Source: Gonapodya prolifera JEL478
Taxonomy: Eukaryota > Monoblepharomycota > Monoblepharidomycetes > Monoblepharidales > Gonapodyaceae
Assembly: GCA_001574975.1 (NCBI GenBank)
Contig: KQ965771.1
Coordinates: 124,001-188,000 of the forward strand
Length of the DNA stretch: 64,000 bases
Direction: 5' to 3'
A program made the position numbers and the translations under genes. A model generated the notes under the pieces. It was not told the origin of the DNA. It made no database searches and worked only from the letters and a program-made list of their open reading frames with translations. Below, piece by piece: positions 1-8,990 of this stretch (within the stretch, counting starts at the first letter, position 1; the number at the start of each line of letters is the position of its first letter).

Positions 1-1413
1 GTCGCTTTCTATCAATTGACTCGTCCCTCGCCCATTTCTTGAAACTGTCTTTTGACATTTAGTCATCGGTATCGCCTCCGAAGACTACCGCCTGAAACCC
101 ACCTCCATCGGATTCCCCAGTCCTGTTATCGACGTGTCCTTCCGGGATCCCGAAGACCCCACCAAGGTGGTGCCTACGGGGCAGGTCGGAGAGCTGTGCA
201 TCAGGGGTCCTCAAGTATTGAAGGAGTACTGTAAGTGAGACGGTGGGTTCAACCAGAATTATCCTCGCCTTTCACGGGTTTTATTTCCCAGACAAGAAGG
301 CCGAAGCGACGGCCAAAACCAGTGAGTAGGGTTTATGTTCGTTTTCTCGATCACGACCGTAATCGCAGAATTGTTCTTCAGTTACCCGTGACGGTTGGTT
401 GCGCACTGGTGATTTGGGACGCATTGACGAGGAAGGGTTTTGCTAGTGAGATCGAAATGTGGCTTTTCCGTTTTTCGCACCTCGCTGACCCACCTCCTTG
501 ACCAATACGTGTGCATTCGTTCACTTGAATAAAGCCTTGTGGACCGAGCCAAGGACATGTAAGTTGTCTGAAGTATCACGTTGCCCCTTTTCACTACTCT
601 TAATATCTTCTTTGGAACCTGCAAGGCTCATTCGTGGCGGCGAAAACATTTACTGGTGTGTATCGATTACCAAGAAACATTACACGAGCACAAGAGACTT
701 CAATTTTTAACCGCTAACGCGCCTTGTCGCTGAAGTGTCGAGGTTGAGAACTGCCTGTACTCCCACGATGCTGTGATGTAAGTTGATCAGTTCTGGTCAG
801 ACTTCAGATTCAACAAACCAAAATTGACGATACCCGTCCTCATTAGGGAGTGCGCGGTCATTGGACTTCCGCACCGTGTCCTCGGCGAGGAAGGTAAGCA
901 AATGAGAGGATGTTTGGCGCACAAGGTCTTAATACGAACTTTGATTCATTGCCCGAATTCCGATCACAATTCTCATTTCAAGTTGTAAGTCTCTCCTGCC
1001 GTACCAATCAATAATCTTCGTTGCCCTTTTACACTTGCCAATTTTCCAGGGCGCGGTTGTCCAACTGAAACCTAGCCATGTCGGAAAGGTCACTGAGAAG
1101 CAACTTATTGACCACTGCGCGGTAAGAGCCGAAATGAAATGCGCTCTGTTTTTTTTGTGTACTCATCATACGGCTTTGCAGGCCAAGATTGCGAAATTCA
1201 AGGTCCCCATCTTTATTCAGTTGCGAACGGAGGAATTGCCCCGCAATCCCACGGGAAAGGTGAGGGAATGACCTAATCCTTGTGTGCCTCGTTTTTGACA
1301 AACTTCGGGACGCATCTCCCTGACTGCAGATTCTCAAAACGACTCTTCGAAAAGATCTTATCGAGGCGGCGATCAAGAAGGGTGTCACGAAACCGGTAGA
1401 TGCAAAACTGTAG
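1..1413 (+). CDS. Acyl-CoA synthetase (AMP-dependent ligase), 3' part
   Basis: This is the C-terminal part of an ANL-superfamily adenylating enzyme that activates a carboxylic (probably fatty) acid to acyl-AMP and then acyl-CoA. The 5' end lies outside the window; the first exon seen begins after a TTTAG acceptor at about 63. Small exons (63-230, ~291-321, then several more) splice in frame to give, in order, GELCIRGPQV, DGWLRTGDLGRID, VDRAKDM, IRGGENI, VEVENCLYSHDAV, a KFKVP motif and the terminal LPRNPTGKILKTTLRKDL. The last is the A10 motif with the catalytic lysine of the family. The stop TAG is at 1411-1413. At least seven short GT-AG introns are present. Substrate class is not determinable from this part; a 4-coumarate-CoA-ligase-like or long-chain enzyme are both possible. 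Confidence 0.88.
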
Positions 1414-1591
1414 ACTTTACTTGCGGTACTAGAGCACCAGTGTATTCTATACTATGTAATACTCTGACACAAGTGTGAAATATGGCGTGCATATGCCGAT
1501 TGCTCAAAAGCTCCATTTGCTCGCAAATGGCGTCCATTTTAAATCGACGTGAAGGAGCGTGGAGTGTCCAACGCAACTGCTGACTGGCCAT

Positions 1592-4500
1592 CTAATCAGT
1601 GTCGTAACTCAGCGTGTACGCAAGCCATTTCTCGACCTCCGCCTTGGGAAGGTTCTTCCGAGCTGCATAGTCAACCACCTTTCAAAAGCATTTCATGAGT
1701 TTCAAAAAGGAAACAAGGATATGTGCCAACGCACCTGATCTTCGGTGATCTTGCCCACAGCGAAGTACCTGCTCTGCGGGTGGGAAAAGACAAGAGCGCT
1801 CACACTCGCAGCTGGAAGCATGGCCAAGCTTTCGGTCAGCTCAATACCCGATTCCTCTTTGGCCTTTGTGAGGCGCCACATGGTCTCCTTTTCCGTATGG
1901 TCAGGTTGCGAAGGGTAACCTGGGGCTGGTCGGATACCCTGATACTTCACAGCGAGAAGATCCTCGGGCTTGAGATCTTCATCGGCAGCATAACCCCAAT
2001 GGATCTTCCGCATGTCTTCGTGCACGACTTCCGCGAGAGCTTCAGCCTGTTGAGCAAATATAGCCAAACAGAAACACAGCTCAGAGAAGGAATAACGTGA
2101 TCAGAGCGGCTTCACCTACCAAACGATCAGCCAGGGCCTTGACCATGATGATTCCGTAGTCGTCGTGGTTCGCCTCGAGCTCCTTGCAAACTTCATCAAC
2201 TCCGAACCCAGCAGAGACTGCAAACGATCCGAGGTAATCCTTGAGTCCCGTCGACTTGGGGGCGATGAAATCGGAGAGGCAAAGGTACGGCTCATCGGAT
2301 TCAGCTTCCTTCTCCGCCTGTTGACGTAACCCGTGGAAAGTGGCAGCCACTTTTGACCGTGACTCGTCCTCATAAACCTTGAGAGGGACAAAAAGGTCAG
2401 AGTTTAACACCTGGAATGATGAAAGAGTGAAACTTTTGCGCCCTTACAAACCTCGATATCATCTCCCACAGCATTCGCTGGCCAAAAGGTGACCACACCA
2501 GTAGCTTTGAGAAGTTTACCGTCAACGATCTTCTTGAGCCACTCTTGGGCGTCCTCAAATAGTCGCTTTGCTTCAGCTCCCACATGCTCATCGTTGAAAA
2601 TCTTCGGATATCCACGATTCGGGTACCGACCCCGGAGCTGCCACACCTGGAAGAACGGGTTCCAGTCGATGTGGTCGATAAGCTTTCCAAGCTCATAGTC
2701 GATAACTTTGTTGCCCANNNNNNNNNNNNNNNNNNNNNNNNNNNNNNNNNNNNNNNNNNNNNNNNNNNNNNNNNNNNNNNNNNNNNNNNNNNNNNNNNNN
2801 NNNNNNNNNNNNNNNNNNNNNNNNNNNNNNNNNNNNNNNNNNNNNNNNNNNNNNNNNNNNNNNNNNNNNNNNNNNNNNNNNNNNNNNNNNNNNNNNNNNN
2901 NNNNNNNNNNNNNNNNNNNNNNNNNNNNNNNNNNNNNNNNNNNNNNNNNNNNNNNNNNNNNNNNNNNNNNNNNNNNNNNNNNNNNNNNNNNNNNNNNNNN
3001 NNNNNNNNNNNNNNNNNNNNNNNNNNNNNNNNNNNNNNNNNNNNNNNNNNNNNNNNNNNNNNNNNNNNNNNNNNNNNNNNNNNNNNNNNNNNNNNNNNNN
3101 NNNNNNNNNNNNNNNNNNNNNNNNNNNNNNNNNNNNNNNNNNNNNNNNNNNNNNNNNNNNNNNNNNNNNNNNNNNNNNNNNNNNNNNNNNNNNNNNNNNN
3201 NNNNNNNNNNNNNNNNNNNNNNNNNNNNNNNNNNACGACACGGTAATTGTTGCAACCGAGCACAACGCCGACAATGTTCTTTCCGATGTCGTGGACATCG
3301 CCCTTGACTGTCGCCATGACCACTGTTCCGTTATACGCAGAGTTAGCGTCAGTGGTGCTAGCATCGATCCCTGCAGCAGCGAGGTTGGCGAGGCGCTCTT
3401 CCTCCATGTAGGGAATGAGATGAGCAACAGCTTTCTTCATGACTCTGAAAGCAAAGTTTCAAGCAATGGAAAATCGTGATGCGAAATATTCGACCCACCT
3501 CGCACTCTTGATCACCTGTGGCAAGAACATTTTACCGCTTCCAAACAATTCTCCAACCACTCCCATTCCCTTCATCAGAGGTCCTAACATAATAAATACG
3601 TTGAATCATTTAACTCCACTTTCATGAACGAAAGAAATAATAGATCGTACCTTCAATGACATTGAGTGGTCGAGGGTACCTTCCCTTATCCAAACGAGCC
3701 TCTTCAGTATCTTGCACAACGTAGTCGGTGATTCCTTTTACAAGCGCATGTGCGAGGCGCTTCTCGACATCCAATTTGCGCCACGCATCTTCCTCCCCAG
3801 CGACCTTCTCCTTCCCGGATGTTTTAGATTTCTCCGCATACTTGAGGAGCTTCTCCGTTACATCAGGATCGCGGTCCCACACGGCGTCTTCACAGAGAAT
3901 GCGAAGCTCCTCCGGGATATCGTCGTAAATCGGCAGTGCACCGGCGTTTACAATACCCATGTCCATTCCGACTTTGATGGTGTGGAAGAGGAAGACCGAG
4001 TGCATTGATTCTCGAAGTTCACCTTTCCCTCGGAACGAGAATGAAAGGTTCGAGACACCTCCGGAGACCTTTGCCCCAGGGAGATTCCGCTTGATCATAT
4101 CCACAGCCGCGATGAACTCCTTCGCGTATGAGTTGTGCTCTTCCATTCCCGTCGCGATCGTGAGGATGTTCGGGTCGAAGATAATATCTTCCGGGGGGAA
4201 CCCGACAACCTTGGTGAGAATATCGTACGACCGTTTGCAAATCTCGAACTTTCTATCAGCAGTCACGGCCTGTCCGTCCTCGTCAAACGCCATGACCACC
4301 ACAGCCGCACCGAAGCGACGGACGATCTTGGCCTTTGCGATGAAGTCCGTCTCGCCCTCCTTCAGAGAGATGGAATTGACAATGCATTTTCCCTGGGCGC
4401 ATTTGAGACCAGCGAGGACGACATTGAAGTTGGAGGAGTCAACCATGAGCGGAACTCGCGCAATGTCGGGCTCGGAAGCAATGTAGTTGAGGAACTTGGT

Positions 4501-6251
4501 CATGGCTACTACACCGTCGAGCAGGCTGTCAGAAGGACGACCGTGTGGGTTGAAGATCTCAGTTCTCCAATATCACATAACGACGTGACTCACCCTTCAT
4601 CCAAGTTCACGTCAATGACCTGAGCCCCCGCTTCCACTTGTGCCTTTCCGATATCAATAGCACCCTCCCACTGTCCTGCAACGACTTTCTTCGCGAAAAT
4701 TCGGGACCCGGACACGTTACAGCGCTCCCCAATGTTGACGAAACCAGTTCCCTTGTCGATGACGAGCGGTTCAAGCCCAGAGAGCGTTAGTGGGCGGTGG
4801 TACCCTGGAATACTCGACAGTGGAACTCGGGGAGGGCTGTTGCCAAGGGCCTTGGCGATGGCGGAAATGTGGTCTGGGGTGGTACCACAGCAGCCACCGA
4901 CAATGTTGAGGAGTTGCAGGTCGGCGAACACCTGGCCGGGCGAACAGCGATGTTGGCATTTCACAACAGCAAATCCACTACGAAGGAGCAGGTACCTTGA
5001 CTTTCTCTGTCATCTGCTCCGGGGTCTCATCATACTCCCCAAATGTGTTGGGAAGCCCAGCGTTCGGGTAGCACACCGTGAACACGGGGCATTCCCGCGC
5101 TACTCTCTGCAAGAACGGCAGCATCTGGTCTGCTCCTAACGCGCAGTTCAAGCCCACAGCGAGGGGGTTTGCATGGAGCACACTCGCGATGAAGGCCTCC
5201 CCGGTCTGCCCTGACAGTGTCCTACCCGAGTTGTCCACAATCGTACCCGAAATGACGATGGGGACCTTCTTGTAGTTGTGAGGTGCTTCCCACAGCGTGT
5301 CAATGGCATACAGAGCTGCCTTGGCGTTCAGCGTATCGAAGATCGTTTCAACAAGGAGAAAGTCCGCGCCTCCGTCCAAGAGACCTCTAGCCTGCTCCGA
5401 GTAAGCCTCCACGAGCTCGTCAAACGTGACGTTCCGGAACGATGGGTTTTCCACCGAGGGAGAGATAGACGCCGTCCTGTTGGTCGGGCCCAGCGCACCA
5501 GCGACAAAACGAGGTTTGCTCGGGTCCCGGAGGGAGAATTCGACAGTCGCTTGTTTCGCGACGCGGGCGGACTCGACGTTGATTCGATAGGCGAGCGATT
5601 GCATGCTGTAGTCCGCTTGCGCGATCGTGGTTCCGGAGAACGTGTTGGTTTCGATGATGTCCGAGCCGGCTTCCAGATACTGTCGGTGGATCGCTAGAAG
5701 CACGTCGGGGCGAGTGATGGCGATGAGATCCTACAAATGCGGATGTTTAATACAACTCGGAAAGACGGGGAAGGGGGCTGGGACGGGCGCAGACACGGAT
5801 CGACGCACATTGTTTCCCTTAACATCCTTCGGAAACTTCTCCCTCGTGAACTCGGTCCCGCGGAAATCATCCTCCGTCAACCGGTACCGCTGAATCATGG
5901 TTCCCATCGCGCCGTCGATGAAAAGGATGCGCTTCGTGAGTGCCTCTCGAAGGTACGCCTCCACGTCTGGTGACAGGTTCGGGACCAGTCGAAAGCGACA
6001 GGCGGCAGCAGAGTGGGTACAGTTAGTCCAAACACTCTCCCACGCCACACAAAAATCACTGCGACGGAGGTACACTCCGCAGCGGGTATTGACACGGTAC
6101 CTGGAACTGTTGGATGTCCCACGCCATTCCATTGGGCGGCGGGCCTCGGCGGGGCTACGAGCGGCGGAGCATCGTCGTCCAAGTGCGCGACTCCGTTTAC
6201 TCCGTTCGTTTCGTTGGCTCCGTGGTTGTGGTTTGCGTGGTCGCACATCAT
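1592..6251 (-). CDS. metH: Cobalamin-dependent methionine synthase
   Basis: The enzyme transfers a methyl group from 5-methyltetrahydrofolate through cobalamin to homocysteine, making methionine. All modules are visible in order. The homocysteine domain begins with [13 protein letters not shown] and has zinc-ligand cysteines in VGLNCALG and [11 protein letters not shown]. The pterin-binding domain contains [13 protein letters not shown] and VPLMVDSSN. The cobalamin domain has the base-off histidine motif DVHDIGKN (DxHxxG). The C-terminal AdoMet activation domain has [12 protein letters not shown]. The chosen start is ATG at 6251 (two adjacent ATGs; [11 protein letters not shown]). Several short introns interrupt it (for example near 4590, 4960 and 5710), and the final exon ends [11 protein letters not shown]. 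An assembly gap of 517 Ns removes the middle of the B12 and early activation region. Dikarya normally have only the B12-independent enzyme, so this gene points to an early-diverging fungus. Confidence 0.95.
2718..3234. other. Assembly gap (517 Ns) inside metH
   Basis: An unbroken run of N replaces sequence between the cobalamin-binding DxHxxG region and the activation domain of methionine synthase. Coding sequence resumes in the correct order on both sides, so this looks like a scaffold gap rather than a break in the gene. Confidence 0.99.
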
Positions 6252-6522
6252 TGAAAAGGAGACGGTCGAAAAAGTGAAGCGAAAAGGAAGCGGGGCTGCG
6301 GGTAGTTGGTGGAGAGGAAGACGCCTGAAACGCAGGCAAGGGAGGAGCGGTCGTAGGAGCGGGGTCAAACGGTCGCCGAACAGGTCGCTGGGTCCGTTTG
6401 GGCGAAGGAACCGCGCCAGAAGCCCCAAACTCGGAACTGCAGATGGCACAGCAAAGGCGAACATCAGGTGCCCAGTTTATTTTTTCCGCCTCGATAACAG
6501 AGATGGAGGTAAAATCTACTGT

Positions 6523-6847
6523 TTAATTCCTTTTCTTTGTATTGGAAGATTTTCCATCTGAACTCCCGTCAGCTCCAGTACCTTCAACCACCACCACATA
6601 CGGCAGCGCCGTGACGTGACCCAAGAGGGGAACTGGTATCCTGACCAGCCAGCGAATACCCGCTTTGTGAGGCGACCCTGAGTTCGCGAGGAGAAACCGT
6701 TGCCGCGTGAAGAGCGTGTAAACGATGGAGTCGTAAACTCCGAGGGACTAAACATTGAGCAGATGAAGAGCAGGTGATAAAATGTAATCGTCCAAGGCGG
6801 AGAATAACACCTACGGCCAGCAAATGCCACCACGCATGAAGTGTCAG
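6523..6847 (-). pseudogene. Alkaline ceramidase, 3' part (severed by viral insertion)
   Basis: These are the last two exons of an alkaline ceramidase (YPC1/YDC1/ACER family), an ER/Golgi membrane hydrolase that splits ceramide into sphingoid base and fatty acid. The upstream exon piece (6815-6847) encodes LTLHAWWHLLA, the family's C-terminal HxxWH metal-binding motif. An intron (6748-6814, GTAGGT...TTTAG) follows, and the last exon reads SLGVYDSIVY and runs to a TAA at 6523-6525. The coding frame is lost at 6847, where viral DNA starts. The missing N-terminal part lies 20.8 kb away at 27658-28439 on the same strand. Together the pieces make 978 nt, an exact multiple of three and a normal length for this family. 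Confidence 0.9.
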
Positions 6848-7464
6848 CAATTCGCAACACTGTTCCTCTAGAACCTGCACGTGACTTGTTTGCCTTTCTG
6901 GATGTCATGGGTCAGGACACTGGTCTCGCAAAATCTCATATCGCACTGTTGCAATACATCTTCAAACAAATCGCAGATATACACACTGCTCTGTTTCAGA
7001 GTGGGTATGTACACAATGACATCAAGACCGAAAACTATGCTATCGACAAATCATTGAAAGTCACGTTGATTGACTTTGGCATGATGACCCCAATTGGTTG
7101 GAAGGGAATAAAGACTGATATTGGAACAGCAGAATATAGCTCTCCAGAAAGGCAGAAAGGGTGCCCATCATATGATGGAGGTGATGACAGCTGGTCACTT
7201 GGCATTATGCTCTATGAACTTGCCACTTATTTCACTCCAAGGATATCCCACGAAGGGGGAACAATAGAAAAGGCTATTTCATACAGCAATCTTCAGAGCA
7301 TTGATGAGAATTTGTGCAATCTTTTGCGTTCTCTCTGCGCTGATGATCGATCTACTAGGCTCAAGATTGTGGATATTCAACATCACCCCTTTCTCTCTAT
7401 GATTAAACAACCTCCAGGCGCTTGCGAGAAGGATCGTATTCAAAGTCCGAGTTCAAGAAAATGA
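6848..7464 (+). pseudogene. Viral Ser/Thr protein kinase, 5'-truncated at the left junction
   Basis: This is the C-lobe of a eukaryotic-type protein kinase. The frame is open from the junction at 6848, and the first viral residues (LEPARDLFAFL) correspond to the hinge, so the glycine loop and the ATP-anchoring lysine are missing. Visible motifs are the catalytic loop YVHNDIKTEN (HND instead of HRD, catalytic Asp kept), LIDFGMM (DFG), GTAEYSSPE (APE-like) and DDSWSLGIMLYEL. The stop is at 7462-7464, and its 3' end overlaps the convergent gene that ends at 7403 by about 60 bp. Without an N-lobe it cannot be an active kinase. Giant viruses commonly encode such kinases; the exact family is not resolved. 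Confidence 0.85.
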
Positions 7465-7951
7465 GACTTTTCTTGGAAATGGGAAGATCGCCTCGCAAGT
7501 CAAGGGTGGAATTGCGGGAGTATGAAGTGATCATTCCGATCTTGGATGCATCGTTCGCATTGAGGTAATTCTTTCTATCAACTTCTACATTTGCTGTAGC
7601 TGGCATCAAGTCGTTAGCATCAAAGGTTTGCTTGTTGTTTGCTGAAGGAGCTGCATCAGACGTTATCCAGGGCATCACCTTCCCTGTACAGGAGCTCCCC
7701 CCATTTCTTGGCTCATAGTCTTCACGTACGCGTGCTTGCACATTGTCATATCCTGTAAGCGGGAGTCCCTGCACATTGTTAAAGTCTAAAACTGCATCTG
7801 TGTCCTTTTGAACATTTTGTAGCGGTGCCGGGCCCGCAATTGGTCCAGCAAATCCCTCCTGGGTAGTTTGATTATTATTATTGTACACAATATATAAGAA
7901 TGTCACTCCTAGGATTGCGAGCACAAGCAAAACAAAATTGGAGTACTCCAT
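7403..7951 (-). CDS. Virion-type single-pass membrane protein
   Basis: The protein has 182 residues and an N-terminal transmembrane helix (residues ~6-24, NFVLLVLAILGVTFLYIVY). A Gln/Asn-rich linker and a soluble domain follow, with PWITSDAAPS in the middle and NSTLDLRGDLPISKK near the C terminus. This layout (short N-terminal anchor, then a conserved tail around an RGDxxI-K motif) resembles small structural membrane proteins found across Nucleocytoviricota. The assignment rests on layout and motif memory, not on a search. The frame is intact. It is convergent with, and overlaps, the truncated kinase. Codon usage is AT-rich like the other viral genes. Confidence 0.6.
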   Translation of the reverse strand: MEYSNFVLLVLAILGVTFLYIVYNNNNQTTQEGFAGPIAGPAPLQNVQKDTDAVLDFNNVQGLPLTGYDNVQARVREDYEPRNGGSSCTGKVMPWITSDAAPSANNKQTFDANDLMPATANVEVDRKNYLNANDASKIGMITSYSRNSTLDLRGDLPISKKSLIFLNSDFEYDPSRKRLEVV

Positions 7952-8379
7952 TCGTTTCTCTGATCAGGTTTGGATCGAAGCACATAACTCAAAAAAAATC
8001 AAACGGGGAAAATGAAAATGGTCAATGATCAGTGATCTAGGATCTGTTGGAATCCACTGTGCTCCACCCGCTTTCACTATTGGTGCAGGTGGTGCTCAGG
8101 TTGGTGGAAATTGTGTTGACAGAGGACTTGAGCAACCATGAATGCCGACAAACTGCTTCAACTTCTGGGAGACATCTGAAGCGTTTCACGCCTCCACACT
8201 ATTCTGCTCGAATTCCATGTCTTGATAACACTTTAGGGGACTTTCGATTTTGGAAGCAAATGCCGCTCCTTTGTTGCATAGGTCTCCATTCGATTTGCCA
8301 AGTATGGATCCAGTTGGGATCTTGATTTGGCCCTTTCTGGATTGCGTTCAAATAGCAATGGATCTTCTTGCTATCCAAG

Positions 8380-8596
8380 ATACCCTAGTTCATACGGAAT
8401 GGATCTGCAGTAGATACATTTCTTGAAAAGGTCGTCTAGAATTTGAACTGTCGCAAAACACGACTCTTTCAGGCTTGGAAAGAGCCACGGTCACAAAATG
8501 TATCCACTTCAGATCCATTCACCTAAATTTGGCCTGAAACAGCTAAATCAAGTTCCATTTTCTCTTGCAACAGATCCATCAAAAGTTCCAAGTGTA
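8380..8596. repeat. Imperfect direct repeat, copy 1
   Basis: This is the first of two related ~215-bp copies offset by exactly 374 bp. Shared words include TACCCTAGTT, AGTAGATACATTTCTT, GGTCGTCTAGAA, CACAAAATGTATCCACTTCA, AGATCCATTCACCTA and AGCTAAATCAAG in the same order and spacing as in copy 2. Confidence 0.85.
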
Positions 8597-8753
8597 ATCT
8601 CAGCTGATCCATTGGGCAATGCCACATGTCTTGATGGTAGAGATACTCTATCATTGTTTGGATTGTGTAATTAGATTGTGGATCAGCTTGGGATCAGCTT
8701 TTTCACGTTCTGGATCTCCTACCTTGAGCGATGGAGCTTTTTCACGTGAGACA

Positions 8754-8970
8754 ATACCCTAGTTTATACGTAATGGATCTACAGTAGATACATTTCTTAA
8801 AATGGTCGTCTAGAAAATCATCCGCACCACAACGTTAGCGCTGCTAAGTCTAGAAAGCCAAAGATCACAAAATGTATCCACTTCAGATCCATTCACCTAT
8901 TTCGGACCCGAAATAGCTAAATCAAGCTCCCTCTCCTCTTGCAATAGATCCATAGGACAGCTCCACACGG
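8754..8970. repeat. Imperfect direct repeat, copy 2
   Basis: This is the second copy of the repeat that starts at 8380. Equal spacing between matching words (374 bp at both the left and middle blocks) shows that there were few net indels since duplication, although point differences are common. It ends just upstream of the primase-helicase stop codon. Confidence 0.85.
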
Positions 8971-8990
8971 CTAAATTGCCGGATCTGGCA

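Larger units (their letters stand above)
7952..8990. other. Viral-arm intergenic region rich in GATC-type words
   Basis: No convincing gene was found in this 1-kb stretch. It is crowded with GGATCT, GGATCC and GATCCA words and contains a long imperfect direct duplication (annotated separately). It lies between the divergent start of the virion-type protein (7951) and the 3' end of the primase-helicase (8991). It may be a promoter or recombination-prone region or the remains of decayed viral genes. A 92-residue ORF at 8047-8325 has no recognisable features. Confidence 0.5.

Noticed and set aside
6584-6908. Two overlapping minus-strand ORFs near the left junction as independent genes
   Set aside because: They are frames over the ceramidase last exons and its intron; the spliced ceramidase frame explains the region.
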